34,564 nt of DNA. Origin: SZUA-254 sp031379665. GTDB lineage: Bacteria > Bacteroidota > Ignavibacteria > UBA10030 > SZUA-254. The DNA lies in the NCBI GenBank assembly GCA_031379665.1, contig JANNFI010000118.1, positions 1 to 34,564 on the forward strand, read 5' to 3'. The notes beneath the pieces were generated by a model. The model was not told where the DNA came from and made no database searches. It saw only the letters and a program-made list of their open reading frames with translations. The stretch's first letter is position 1. Each line of letters starts with the position of its first letter. The position numbers were made by a program, and so were the translations under genes. This document shows, in pieces, positions 17,375 to 26,345 of this stretch.

Positions 17375-18274
17375 ATGATCAACGTCATCGCGTTCAGTGT
17401 TCTCCTGGTTACTCTATTTGCCGCCGGGCCCACAGCCACGGCGGGAGACTGGCACGATCATCACCGGTACATCGTCACTACGTCCTGGGTCCAGGAGCGG
17501 CTGAAGGACCCGAAGCTCGTCATCTTCCACGTCGGCGACCCGAAAGAATACGACAGCCTGCACCTCCCGGGAGCGCAGTTCCTCCCTGTGCGCGACATCG
17601 CGAAACCGTACGTCGAAGGAGCGCTCTCCCTCGAACTCCCCGAAACCGCCAGGCTCGATTCCGTGCTCGAGGCCCGTGGCGTCTCCGACAGCTCGATCGT
17701 TGTCATCTACCCCGGTAAGGACTGGTTCACTCCCACAGCGCGGGTGTACCTCACACTCGAATATTTCGGCCTCGGCCGGCGCGCATACCTGATGGACGGC
17801 GGAATGCCGGCCTGGATCGCGGAAGGGAAGCCGGTCACGGCCGACGTCCCCACCGTGGTCCGGGGGACTGTCACTCCCCACCTGCGCGACGACGTGGTCG
17901 TCACCCGAGATTGGGTGCGCGAACGGCTCGAAGACCCGAAGGTCGCGCTCCTCGACGCGCGCAATCCGGAGTTTTATACCGGCCAGGACACCGGCAACGC
18001 ATCGCGTCCCGGCCATCTCCCGGGGGCGAAGAACCTCCCCTTCGACAGCTTCATCGACAGCACCGGCCGCTACAAGACGCCGGAGCAGATCCGCGCCCTG
18101 TTCACAGAAAGCGGGATGGACACGAGCCGGACTGCCGTGTCATACTGCCACGTCGGCCAGCAGGCGTGCCTCGTCTACGTGATGGCGCGCTTCAGCGGCT
18201 ACGACGCCCGGATGTACGACGGTTCGATGCAGGAGTGGACGCGCGATCCGGAGGCGCCGCTGGTGAAGGAATAG
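17375..18274 (+). CDS. Exported tandem-domain rhodanese (thiosulfate/3-mercaptopyruvate sulfurtransferase type)
   Basis: This 299-residue protein has a signal peptide (MINVIAFSVLLVTLFAAGPT, cleavage near TATAG) and two rhodanese domains. The first (about 27-140) lacks a cysteine in its active loop (VVIYPGKDWF) and is probably structural. The second (about 155-295) has SYCHVGQQA with the catalytic C258, which would carry the persulfide. The family moves sulfane sulfur from thiosulfate or mercaptopyruvate to cyanide or thiols; the true substrate is not known. ATG 17375 is preceded by GGGGAGA 7 nt upstream; an in-frame TTG at 17351 lies next to the hairpin and is less likely. Its GC content matches the chromosome. 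It lies downstream of the ftsZ hairpin and so is probably a separate transcription unit. Confidence 0.9.
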   Translation: MINVIAFSVLLVTLFAAGPTATAGDWHDHHRYIVTTSWVQERLKDPKLVIFHVGDPKEYDSLHLPGAQFLPVRDIAKPYVEGALSLELPETARLDSVLEARGVSDSSIVVIYPGKDWFTPTARVYLTLEYFGLGRRAYLMDGGMPAWIAEGKPVTADVPTVVRGTVTPHLRDDVVVTRDWVRERLEDPKVALLDARNPEFYTGQDTGNASRPGHLPGAKNLPFDSFIDSTGRYKTPEQIRALFTESGMDTSRTAVSYCHVGQQACLVYVMARFSGYDARMYDGSMQEWTRDPEAPLVKE

Positions 18275-18308
18275 TTGCATCTTCACGGGGCAATCTTTAC
18301 GTTTATGA

Positions 18309-18983
18309 ATGATGAGACGCCTTTCCTTCGCCATCCTCCTTCTTGCGGTGTTTTCCCCCGTCTTCTCTCAGACCACGGCGAAACAAACGAGCGCGGTGAA
18401 GATCGCCCGGCTCAAGTATTCCGGCGGCGGGGACTGGTATAACGACCCCCGGGGCGAGGTCAACCTCCTGAAATTCATCGCCGCGAACGCCCCCATCGAC
18501 GTCGAACCTGTCTACGAGTTCGTCGAAGCCACCGACGAAAAGTTCTTCAGTTACCCCTTCGTCTTCCTTACCGGCCACGGGAACATCTCGTTCAGCGAGG
18601 CGGAAGCTTCGAGGATCAGGATCTACCTCGAAAACGGCGGTTTCATCTACGCCGACGACGATTACGGGATGGACAAGGCGTTCAGGCGGGAGCTGAAAAA
18701 AATCTTCCCCGAGCAGGCCTTGGTCGAGCTACCGTTCTCCCACGGAATCTACGACTGCTTCTACGATTTTTCGAACGGACCGCCCAAAACCCACGAACAC
18801 GACAAGAAAACCCCCCAGGGTTTCGGCCTCTTCCTCGAAGGGCGGCTCGTCCTCTATTATACGTACGAATCCAACCCCAGTGACGCCTGGAACGACCCGG
18901 AAGTCCACGGCGACCCTCCCGCGAAACGGGAGGAAGCCTTCAGGTTCGGAACCAACGTGCTGGTATGGGCGTTGACACAATGA
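18309..18983 (+). CDS. Exported DUF4159 domain protein
   Basis: This 224-residue protein has a signal peptide (MMRRLSFAILLLAVFSPVFS, cleavage after SQ). The mature part matches DUF4159 by pattern: ARLKYSGGGDWYNDP, NLLKFIAAN, FVFLTGHGNISFSE, NGGFIYADDDYG, FRRELKKIFPEQALVELP, SHGIYDCFYDF and late GRLVLYYTY. The fold is thought to be like a glutamine amidotransferase or ThuA-like domain, but no catalytic cysteine is evident. In other genomes DUF4159 genes sit with MoxR, DUF58, VWA and DUF4175 genes; here only the DUF4175 partner follows, 6 nt downstream. The biochemical function is not known. ATGATG at 18309 gives two adjacent possible starts. Confidence 0.88.
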   Translation: MMRRLSFAILLLAVFSPVFSQTTAKQTSAVKIARLKYSGGGDWYNDPRGEVNLLKFIAANAPIDVEPVYEFVEATDEKFFSYPFVFLTGHGNISFSEAEASRIRIYLENGGFIYADDDYGMDKAFRRELKKIFPEQALVELPFSHGIYDCFYDFSNGPPKTHEHDKKTPQGFGLFLEGRLVLYYTYESNPSDAWNDPEVHGDPPAKREEAFRFGTNVLVWALTQ

Positions 18984-18989
18984 CCGGCG

Positions 18990-21900
18990 ATGCCAGACAC
19001 CCACAGCCCATATAATGAAATACTGAAGCGTCTCAGGGACGTCGTACGCACGAGGATCGTGTACGACATCCTCCGGGGCATTATGCTTACACTCGCCGTC
19101 GCGTGCGCCCTGCTGGTCACCGCGGTGGTGGTCGAGCAGGCGTCGGGCGCCGGGCAGACGTTTCGCTTCTGGATCTTTACCTCGGTGGTTTTCCTCACCG
19201 CCGCGGCCGGGGCCTGGTTCGCGGGCCGTCCGGCGCTGGCGCTGGTCGGAGTGCTCCGGGGGCCTGAACCGCTCGAGGTCGCGAAGTTCGTCGGCGAGAG
19301 GATGCCCGGGATCCGCGATCGCCTCGTAGACGCGATGGAGATGTTTCCTGATAAGGAACGGCTCGCGGGCCACTACTCGCCCGAGCTGATCGACGGGGCG
19401 TTCGCCGCGGTCTGGAACGAAGTCCGCGGGCTCGATTTCACGACGGTGGTCAGCAACGCGTCGGCGAAGAAAGCCGCACGAACAGGGGCCGTAGCCGCGG
19501 GGTTCATCATCGCGCTCGGCGTCCTGCTTCCCGGCTGGTTCGGCGGGTCCCTCGGGCGCATCGCGCAGTACGACCGCGCGTTCGCCGCGGAAGATATGGT
19601 CACCCTCGACGTCGAACCGGGCGACATCGAGGTCGTGCGCGGCCAGCCGGTAACGATCACGGTCCGCGCCGCCGGCGGGCTGGTCGAACGCGTCGACCTC
19701 AACACGCGGCCCAACGGCCGGATCGAATTCGAAAGCACGGGCCTCTCCGACACCGCGTCCCGCGGTGGTTCCGGCGTGTTCACCGCCGAACTCCCCGGCG
19801 TGAAAGCCACGACGGAATATTACGCCAGCGCAGGCGACGCCGAGAGCCGGAAGTACACCATCACCGTGGTCGACCGCCCGATCGTGAAATCGTTCCGCCT
19901 CTCGGTCACGCCCCCGGCGTACACCCGCCTTCCCGAACGGGACCTCGACGAGAATGTCGGCGACATCGTTGCACTCCCCGGGAGCACAGTCCGCATCGAA
20001 ATGGCGGCGAGCAAGGAAGTCGCCTTGGCACAGATGGTCTTCCACGACAGCGTCGTCGTCGTGATGACGGCCGACGGGGAAAAGATCTCCGGCTCGTTCA
20101 GGGTGCGCCGCGAAGACCGCTACCGGTTCCGCCTCGAGGACGGGGGAGGGCTCACCAACCCCGACCCCATCGATTACACGGTGAGGCCGGTCCCCGACGA
20201 GTACCCGATGGTGGAAATCGTGGCGCCAGGGAAGAACCTGGACGTCGCCGGCACCGCGCCGCTCAACCTGGAGCTGAAGATCAGGGACGATTACGGGTTC
20301 AACAATTTGCGGTTGCTCTACCGGATGGAACATTCCCGTTACGAGGCCCCCGCGAAGGAATATGTCACGATCGAAATCCCGTTCGCCCGGACCGGCACCC
20401 CCGGTGAGGACGGTATCGGCCGTCGAGACGTCCACTACCAGTGGGATATCTCCAAACTCTCGCTCGTCCCCGAGGATGTCGTCGGATACTACGCGGAAGT
20501 GTTCGACAACGACAACGTCTCCGGCCCCAAGTCGTCGCGCAGCGCGGCGTTCCTCCTGCGCCTGCCGTCGCTCGAGGAGGTGCTCTCCGACGTCGACAAC
20601 GCGTCCGACAATTCGATGCAGGAGATGGAGAAGATGGCGGAGGAGATGCAGTCCCTCAAGGAATCGCTCGACGAACTGAACCGCGAGGTGAAGAAACAAC
20701 GCGACAAGGTGGACTGGCAGCAACAGAAGAAGGCCGAACAGCTTGCCCAGCGGTACGAGGCCCTCCGGCAGAAGGCGGAGAAGACGACGCAGTCCCTCGA
20801 GGAGATGGTGAAGAAACTGGACGAAAACAACATCCTCTCGGAGAACACCCTCGACAAGTACAAGGAACTCCAGAAACTGATGGAGGAACTCAATTCGGAC
20901 GAGCTCAAGGAGGCCCTCAAGAAGCTCCAGGAGTCGATGAAGAAGCTGACCCCCGAGGAGATGCGCGACGCGATGCAGAAACTCACGATGTCCGAGGAGC
21001 AGTTCAGGAAGAACCTCGAGCGGACCGTCGAGCTCCTCAAGCGCATCCACGTCGAGCAGAAAATCGACGAGCTCATCAAGCGGGCCGACGACCTCAAGGA
21101 CCGGCAGGACGCCCTCTCAGAGAAGGCGAAGGACGACGCATCGCCCCAGGAGGCCGAAAAGCTGGGCACCGAAGAGAAGGACCTCTCGAAGCAGGCGGAG
21201 TCGCTCGAGAAAGAGGCCTCGGACCTCGGGAAGAAGATGGAAGAGTTCGCAAAGGAGATGCCGCTCGACGAGATGAAGAAGGCCTCGGAAGGGCTCCAGC
21301 AGAACGAGGTCCCGACCCAGATGGAGCAGTCCTCCTCCAAGATGCGCTCGGGGCAGATGGAATCGGCCCGGCAGGATCAAAAGAAGGCGTCGGCGAGCCT
21401 GTCGGAGTTCAGCGAGCAAATGCAGCAGGTGCAGAACACCCTCCGGGAAAAGCAGCAGCAGCAGGTGGTCAACGAAATGCGCCGCCAGATCCAGAACCTC
21501 CTCGACCTCTCGAAGAACCAGGAGGCCATCAAGGACGAAACCTCTACGATGGAGCCGAATTCACAGAGGTTCCGGGACGCAGCGCAGGGCCAGCAGGAGA
21601 CCCGCGAGGGACTCGGCGCGGTGGCCAACTCGATGACGGAACTCTCGAAGAAAACCTTCGCGGTCGGACCCGACCTCGGGCGCGAGATGGGCAACGCGAT
21701 GAAAGCGATGTCCGGGGCGATGGAGCAGATGGAACAACGGAACCCCGGCGAGTCGTCGCGGCAGCAGCGCGAGGCGATGGGCGCGATGAACCGCGCGGCG
21801 ATGATGATGCAGGGCGCTCTCAATGGAATGATGGACGCGCAGGGGGAGATGGGGATGGCCGGGCTGATGGGCCGCCTGGGACAGATGGCCGGTCAGCAGC

Positions 21901-22427
21901 AGGGGCTCAACAAGGGAACGGAGCAGGCGTCTGGCCAGCAGGGGGGACAGAGCGGGATGTCGGCGGGGCAGATGGCCGAGTACGGCAGGCTCGCCGGCGA
22001 ACAGGGCGCAATCAAAAAATCGCTCCAGGAGCTCGCGGCAGAGGCGAAAGAGTCGGGCGAGTTCAGCAAAATCCTCGGCGACCTCGACCGCGTCGCGCAG
22101 GAAATGCAGGAAGTGCAGACAAACCTCTCGCAGGGAGACGTGAACCCCGCAACGCTCGAAAAGCAGGACCGCATCCTGTCGAGGCTGCTCGAATCGCAGA
22201 AGTCGCTGCGCGAACGGGACTACGAAAAGAAGCGGACCGCGGAAGCGGGGACGAACATCGCGCGCGAAAGCCCGGCGGAAATCAATTTTGGGACGCAGGA
22301 GGGGAAGAACATCCTCAGGGAGGAGCTTTTCCAGGTGCGCGAGGGGAAGTATTCGCGCGACTACGAGGAATTGATCAGGAAATACTTCGAACAGCTCGAA
22401 CAGGGCGGTTCGGAGAAGCCGAGGTAA
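18990..22427 (+). CDS. Large DUF4175-type membrane protein with long coiled coil and Gln/Met-rich tail
   Basis: This protein of 1145 residues has N-terminal TM helices at about 31-49 and 59-78 and another at about 166-186. A beta-rich, probably Ig-like periplasmic region follows (about 200-520), with TLDVEPGDIEVVRGQPVTI and SVTPPAYTRLPERDLDENVG. From about 528 to 890 it is an almost unbroken charged helix (EEVLSDVDNASDNSMQEMEK onward) expected to form coiled coils. Residues about 900-1005 are rich in Met, Gln and Gly. The last part (EGKNILREELFQVREGKYSRDYEELIRKYFEQLEQ) is the conserved end seen in DUF4175/'BatD-neighbour' proteins and resembles late parts of such families. It pairs with the DUF4159 gene 6 nt upstream. 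The role is not known; a cell-envelope role is inferred. The high GC creates long false frames on both strands here. Confidence 0.85.
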   Translation: MPDTHSPYNEILKRLRDVVRTRIVYDILRGIMLTLAVACALLVTAVVVEQASGAGQTFRFWIFTSVVFLTAAAGAWFAGRPALALVGVLRGPEPLEVAKFVGERMPGIRDRLVDAMEMFPDKERLAGHYSPELIDGAFAAVWNEVRGLDFTTVVSNASAKKAARTGAVAAGFIIALGVLLPGWFGGSLGRIAQYDRAFAAEDMVTLDVEPGDIEVVRGQPVTITVRAAGGLVERVDLNTRPNGRIEFESTGLSDTASRGGSGVFTAELPGVKATTEYYASAGDAESRKYTITVVDRPIVKSFRLSVTPPAYTRLPERDLDENVGDIVALPGSTVRIEMAASKEVALAQMVFHDSVVVVMTADGEKISGSFRVRREDRYRFRLEDGGGLTNPDPIDYTVRPVPDEYPMVEIVAPGKNLDVAGTAPLNLELKIRDDYGFNNLRLLYRMEHSRYEAPAKEYVTIEIPFARTGTPGEDGIGRRDVHYQWDISKLSLVPEDVVGYYAEVFDNDNVSGPKSSRSAAFLLRLPSLEEVLSDVDNASDNSMQEMEKMAEEMQSLKESLDELNREVKKQRDKVDWQQQKKAEQLAQRYEALRQKAEKTTQSLEEMVKKLDENNILSENTLDKYKELQKLMEELNSDELKEALKKLQESMKKLTPEEMRDAMQKLTMSEEQFRKNLERTVELLKRIHVEQKIDELIKRADDLKDRQDALSEKAKDDASPQEAEKLGTEEKDLSKQAESLEKEASDLGKKMEEFAKEMPLDEMKKASEGLQQNEVPTQMEQSSSKMRSGQMESARQDQKKASASLSEFSEQMQQVQNTLREKQQQQVVNEMRRQIQNLLDLSKNQEAIKDETSTMEPNSQRFRDAAQGQQETREGLGAVANSMTELSKKTFAVGPDLGREMGNAMKAMSGAMEQMEQRNPGESSRQQREAMGAMNRAAMMMQGALNGMMDAQGEMGMAGLMGRLGQMAGQQQGLNKGTEQASGQQGGQSGMSAGQMAEYGRLAGEQGAIKKSLQELAAEAKESGEFSKILGDLDRVAQEMQEVQTNLSQGDVNPATLEKQDRILSRLLESQKSLRERDYEKKRTAEAGTNIARESPAEINFGTQEGKNILREELFQVREGKYSRDYEELIRKYFEQLEQGGSEKPR

Positions 22428-22433
22428 CCGGTC

Positions 22434-23255
22434 CTACCCGAAGTACTTATCCCTGTAACGGTTGATTTCGTCGCGGTACCTGATGGCCGCCTCGCGGGCC
22501 TTCTCCGCGAAATCTTCGCCGCTTGACGCGTAGATAATGCTCCTCCCGACGTTGATCAACGCCATTTCCCCCTTCGCATCGCACCCGTACCGGACCGTGG
22601 CGTCCAGATCGCCTTTCTGAGCGCCGATCCCCGGGATCAACAGCGGCATCGTCGGAACGAGCGAACGGACGCGTTTCAACTCCGCCGGCCTCGTCGCCCC
22701 GACCACCAGCCCGATGTTCTTCTTCGTGTTCCACTTCAGCGCCGCCGCGATGACGTGCTCGTAGAGCGGCTTCCCCTTTACTCTCAGATGCTGGAAATCC
22801 TTCGACCCCTCGTTCGAGGTGACCGCGAGGATGAACGCGCCCTGCTCTTTCTTCCGCGTGAACGGCTCGACGGCGTCGAAGCCCATATACGGGTTGACGG
22901 TCGAGGCCGTGAACTTCCAGTCGTCGCAGAAGAGCATCGCCTGTTTCTCGGCGGAACTCTGGATGTCGCCCCGCTTTCCGTCGCCGATGGTCACGATCCC
23001 CCGCGGGATCTTCGCGAGGGTCCGGTGGACGGTGTCCCACCCGCGTTTGCCGACCGACTCGTAGAACGAGATATTCAATTTGTAGGCGCACGCGAACTCT
23101 TTCGTCGCGTCGATGATCCTCCGGTTGAACTCGAACTGCGGGTCGGCGAGTCGCCGGAGCGATTTCGGGACGCGGGGGATCTCGGTGTCGAGCCCGATGC
23201 AGAGGAGCGAATCGTTCTTCCGCTGGATGCGGCGGAGAGTTTCGTTGAAATCCAT
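22434..23255 (-). CDS. pyrF: Orotidine 5'-phosphate decarboxylase (PyrF), type 2
   Basis: PyrF makes UMP from OMP in the last step of pyrimidine synthesis. The 273-residue protein has LCIGLDTEI (18-26) and the catalytic DGKRGDI at 92-98, with K94 as proton donor and D92 and D97 in the charge network. It also has TVNPYMGFDAVEPF and the phosphate-binding PGIGAQKGD and NVGRSIIYAS. The size and the spacing of motifs fit the longer type 2 PyrF family, not the 230-residue type 1. It converges on the DUF4175 gene with 6 nt between stops and no visible terminator. A small lipoprotein gene lies 16 nt upstream of it on the same strand. Confidence 0.96.
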   Translation of the reverse strand: MDFNETLRRIQRKNDSLLCIGLDTEIPRVPKSLRRLADPQFEFNRRIIDATKEFACAYKLNISFYESVGKRGWDTVHRTLAKIPRGIVTIGDGKRGDIQSSAEKQAMLFCDDWKFTASTVNPYMGFDAVEPFTRKKEQGAFILAVTSNEGSKDFQHLRVKGKPLYEHVIAAALKWNTKKNIGLVVGATRPAELKRVRSLVPTMPLLIPGIGAQKGDLDATVRYGCDAKGEMALINVGRSIIYASSGEDFAEKAREAAIRYRDEINRYRDKYFG

Positions 23256-23271
23256 TGTCAGTGCGCGCCGT

Positions 23272-23664
23272 TCAGGGGTTGAGGTCGGAGGAGAAGCCGA
23301 GGAAGGCGAAGATGCCGATGAAGGCCGTTACATAAATGAGGCTGTACACGTCCACCTTGCGCGTCTCGATGCGGTCGATCGCCGGGAACGCGAGGTACCC
23401 GGAGAACGGGATCCGCACGTCGACGCTGTCGGGCCGGTGGTCGATGCCGTTCCCGACCAGGTACCGGGTGCCGGAGCTGTCGACGGAGCCGTACTTGCCC
23501 CCCTCGAACTCGATCATCCGCCTTCCCCTCATATAGACGTGAATGTCGTCGTTGCCGGCGATGTCGAACGCGTCCGGTTTGATCGACTGCGTTGTCACGC
23601 AACCAGGCGCGCCCGCGATCAGGACGATGCAGAGGACCGCCGCGAGTATCTTCCGCACTCTCAC
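23272..23664 (-). CDS. Small lipoprotein of unknown function
   Basis: This 130-residue protein begins MRVRKILAAVLCIVLIAGAP and then GC, giving a lipoprotein-type signal peptide with the modified cysteine at 22. The mature chain is short and beta-rich (FDIAGNDDIHVYMRGRRMIEFEGGKYGSVDSSG contains several likely strands) and ends with a hydrophobic segment (SLIYVTAFIGIFAFLGF) that could be a C-terminal TM helix. It lies between the S9 peptidase gene (7 nt) and pyrF (16 nt) and is probably co-transcribed with them. No family is recognised. Confidence 0.78.
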   Translation of the reverse strand: MRVRKILAAVLCIVLIAGAPGCVTTQSIKPDAFDIAGNDDIHVYMRGRRMIEFEGGKYGSVDSSGTRYLVGNGIDHRPDSVDVRIPFSGYLAFPAIDRIETRKVDVYSLIYVTAFIGIFAFLGFSSDLNP

Positions 23665-23671
23665 CGGCCCC

Positions 23672-25765
23672 TTACTTCGCGGGTTTGAGATAGCCGGCGA
23701 GCCATCCGAAGACGGTCTTGTGCCAGAGTTCGCTATTGCCCGGCTTCAGGACCCAGTGGCCCTCGTCGGGGAAATAGAGAAATTTCGAGGGGATCCCCTT
23801 GCGCTGGAGCGTCGTAAAGAGCTGCTGGCCCTCGGTGAGGGGAACGCGGTAATCGAGCTCGCCGTGGATGATGAGCGCAGGGGTCTTGAAGTTCTGGGCG
23901 TACTTGTGCGGCGACCACTTGTCGTAATCGGGAGTCTCCCAGGGGATGCCGTGCTCCCACTCGTCGAACCAGACCTCCTCGGTGGTGCCGTACATACTGT
24001 GGAAGTTATACACCCCGTCGTGCACCACGTAGGTCTTGAATTTATCGGTCTGCCCCATCATCCAGTTCATCATATATCCGCCGTACGACGCTCCCGCGGC
24101 GGCCATTCTCGTCGCGTCAACGTAGGGGAGCGCTTCCAGCGTCGAGAGCCCGGCCATCAGGTCTTCGTAGACCTTCCCGCCCCAGTCGCGGGAAATCTCG
24201 TCGGTGAACTGCTGGCCGAACGACGTACTGCCCCGGGGGTTCGGGAGAGCGACGACGTAGCCTTGCGCCGCCCATAGCGACGGGCACCAACGGTACGACC
24301 AGGAATTTCCCCAGTCGCCCTGCGGCCCGCCGTGGACGATGTACACGAGGGGGTATTTCTTCTTCGCGTCGAAGAAGGGGGGCTTGATCACCCACATCTG
24401 GACCCTCACGCCCATCGCGCCGGTGAACCAGAGACTCTCGGGTTTCGAAAATTCGATCTTCGAGAAGAGAGCGCCGTTGACGTCGGTGAGGGCGCGCGCG
24501 TCGCTGCCGTCGGGTTTCATCGAGAAGATTTCGACCGGCCGCGTCAACGACTGGTATGCGTACACGATCGTCTGGCCGTCCGACCCGATGGTGAGGGAGG
24601 ACGACGAACCCTCGCCGGTGATCCGGGTGGGGGTCTTCTCGTCAAGGCCGAGCGACCAGATGGCGGCTTCCGCCTTGACCGACGCCTCGATGTAGACCTT
24701 CTTCGACGACGGGTCCCACGTAAAGCCGTCGACATTCGTATCGAACGATTCGGTGAGGCTCTTCGACTTTCCGGTTTTGCGGTCGTGGAGCATCAGTTGC
24801 CAGCGGTCGGCCTCGAAGTCGGGCTTCGCCTGCGCGCGGTAGGCGATGTACTTCCCGTCAGGAGAGTAGCGCGGATATCCGTCAGCCGCCGGGTTGGTGG
24901 TGATCTGCCGGACGGCGCCGGAAGCGAGGTTGACCGTCATAACGTCGTGGTTCGTGCGCCAGGCCTGCTCGCGGAGAGGGAGGGGTGTGGCAGTATAGGC
25001 GATTTCAGCTCCGTCGGGCGAGAACGCGAACTCGTCGCCGGCCGAGAAGGTCGACGAAGTCGGCACCGCGTCGCGGTCGCCGGGGGTCACGTCGCGCGGC
25101 TCACCGCCGGCCGATGGGACCACGAAGATGTGCTGGCGTTTGTCGTCGACCCAGCTGTCCCAGTGGCGGTAGAGGAGCTGGGTGAAGATGCGGGCCTTGA
25201 CCTTGCTCGTGTCGCGGTAGGCGTCCTTCTCCGCGTTCAGCCTGTCGCTCTCAGAGAAGGGCTTCCCCGAGAATTCCGGGTACACGGCCGACACGAATGC
25301 AATGCTTTTGCCGTCGGGCGACCAGACCGGCTGGTCCGCCCCGGTGGAAATCTTCGTGAGCTGGACGGGTTCGCCGCCCTCGGACGGGATGAGCCAGACC
25401 TGGGACGAGCCGCCGCGGGTGGTGACGAACGCCACACTCTTGCCGTCGGGCGACCAGCGGGGGTTGCGGTCCGCCTTGGGTGAGACGACGAGCGGCTTCG
25501 CGCCGGTCCCGCCGCCGTTGAGCGGTGCGATCCAAATGTCGCTGTTCGTCCGGTTCTCCGATTTGAGTACGTCGGTCACGACGAAGAGGAAGCGTCTGCC
25601 CCCCTGTGATATCTGCGGGTCGGAAACCCTGTCGATCTCGAACATATCGTCGAGCGCGAAGGCCCGCTTGCCTTGCGCGCTTAGTGTGCTCAGCGTGCCG
25701 GTGAAGATCGTTGCCGCCGCAAGGGCGGCGAAGAAGAGGAGCCGGAGGGGGGTTGTCATTTTCAT
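23672..25765 (-). CDS. Exported S9 family prolyl-oligopeptidase-type peptidase (acylaminoacyl/dipeptidyl peptidase like)
   Basis: This 697-residue serine peptidase has a signal peptide (MKMTTPLRLLFFAALAAATI, cleavage near LSAQ). A beta-propeller of TolB/WD40-like blades covers about 45-420; the blade motif 'SPDGKSIAFVS' recurs (WSPDGKSVAF, YSPDGKYIAY, FSPDGAEIAY). A C-terminal alpha/beta hydrolase carries GASYGGY with nucleophile S560, the acid D638 (HGELDYRVP) and the base H670 (DEGHW). The family removes short peptides or acylated residues from oligopeptides; here it would act in the periplasm. ATG at 25763-25765 has AAGGA 5 nt upstream in the sense of the gene. dcd lies upstream on the same strand. 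The length is normal. Confidence 0.95.
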   Translation of the reverse strand: MKMTTPLRLLFFAALAAATIFTGTLSTLSAQGKRAFALDDMFEIDRVSDPQISQGGRRFLFVVTDVLKSENRTNSDIWIAPLNGGGTGAKPLVVSPKADRNPRWSPDGKSVAFVTTRGGSSQVWLIPSEGGEPVQLTKISTGADQPVWSPDGKSIAFVSAVYPEFSGKPFSESDRLNAEKDAYRDTSKVKARIFTQLLYRHWDSWVDDKRQHIFVVPSAGGEPRDVTPGDRDAVPTSSTFSAGDEFAFSPDGAEIAYTATPLPLREQAWRTNHDVMTVNLASGAVRQITTNPAADGYPRYSPDGKYIAYRAQAKPDFEADRWQLMLHDRKTGKSKSLTESFDTNVDGFTWDPSSKKVYIEASVKAEAAIWSLGLDEKTPTRITGEGSSSSLTIGSDGQTIVYAYQSLTRPVEIFSMKPDGSDARALTDVNGALFSKIEFSKPESLWFTGAMGVRVQMWVIKPPFFDAKKKYPLVYIVHGGPQGDWGNSWSYRWCPSLWAAQGYVVALPNPRGSTSFGQQFTDEISRDWGGKVYEDLMAGLSTLEALPYVDATRMAAAGASYGGYMMNWMMGQTDKFKTYVVHDGVYNFHSMYGTTEEVWFDEWEHGIPWETPDYDKWSPHKYAQNFKTPALIIHGELDYRVPLTEGQQLFTTLQRKGIPSKFLYFPDEGHWVLKPGNSELWHKTVFGWLAGYLKPAK

Positions 25766-25780
25766 TGAGTCCTTGTCAAT

Positions 25781-25813
25781 TGAAGATCACCTGAAGATCA
25801 CCTGAAAATCACT
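25781..25813. repeat. Three tandem 11-bp units at the end of dcd
   Basis: TGAAGATCACC at 25781-25791 is repeated exactly at 25792-25802 and with two changes (TGAAAATCACT) at 25803-25813. The third unit contains the dcd stop codon. Read on the - strand, each unit repeats the end of the gene (TTCAAGTGA, TTCAGGTGA, TTCAGGTGA), so the last codons and the stop appear to have been multiplied. Confidence 0.8.
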
Positions 25814-26345
25814 TGAAATTCTTCCACATCATCGATTCGACCGGCTTGATCGTGCGCCGGTTGTACTTGGCGGATTTCTTCTTGTTGTAGGGGACGTCGA
25901 CTTTCCCCGATACCTCGAAGTAGATGAGCTGGCCGATCGGCATTCCGGCGTAGATCTTCACGGGTTGCCGAACCGATATCTCGAGCGTCCAGGTGTTGCA
26001 GAAACCGATGTCGCCCTTGCCCGCCGTGGCGTGGATGTCGATCCCGAGCCGCCCGATGCTGCTCTTACCCTCGAGGAACGGAACATGCGCGTGGGTTTCG
26101 GTGTACTCCTCCGTCACGCCGAGATAGAGCTTGCTCGGCACCAGGATCAGTCCGTCGACGGGGATGGGGAAGTAGTGGACCTTGTTGTGGACCCGCGCGT
26201 CGAGGATCTCGTCCTTGTACATTGCGAGCCAGCGCCCCAGGTGCACGTCGTAACTGTTCGACCCGAGGCAGCGCTTGTTGAAAGGGGCGATCCGGATCGT
26301 CCCTTTATTCATTTGGTCGAGGATCTTGTGGTCGGTCAGGATCAT
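25809..26345 (-). CDS. dcd: dCTP deaminase (Dcd)
   Basis: Dcd deaminates dCTP to dUTP, feeding thymidylate synthesis. The 178-residue trimeric-type protein shows RIAPFNKRCLGSNSYDVHLG (18-37), EGKSSIGRLG (92-101) with the serines and R99 that bind the phosphates, HATAGKGDIGF (105-115) and TWTLEI (118-123), where E122 is the expected catalytic glutamate. It ends PYNKKKSAKYNRRT. A bifunctional dCTP deaminase/dUTPase cannot be fully ruled out from sequence alone. No clear Shine-Dalgarno sequence precedes the ATG at 26343-26345, which is not unusual in this group. It marks the left border of the low-GC island. Confidence 0.94.
   Translation of the reverse strand: MILTDHKILDQMNKGTIRIAPFNKRCLGSNSYDVHLGRWLAMYKDEILDARVHNKVHYFPIPVDGLILVPSKLYLGVTEEYTETHAHVPFLEGKSSIGRLGIDIHATAGKGDIGFCNTWTLEISVRQPVKIYAGMPIGQLIYFEVSGKVDVPYNKKKSAKYNRRTIKPVESMMWKNFK

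Noticed and set aside
18729..21050. 773-codon open frame on the - strand opposite the DUF4159/DUF4175 genes
   Set aside because: Long but low-complexity (Leu/Glu/Arg-rich) antisense of a coiled-coil gene. It has no start signal or motif and spans two real genes.
20441..22465. 674-codon + strand frame inside the DUF4175 gene
   Set aside because: Shadow of the repetitive charged coding sequence. Its product is Gly/Arg/Ala-rich without known features and it overlaps the true gene throughout.
24332..25483. 383-codon + strand frame opposite the S9 peptidase
   Set aside because: The - strand peptidase has a signal peptide, propeller blades and a catalytic triad; the opposite frame is rich in Arg, Val and Asp and unrecognisable.
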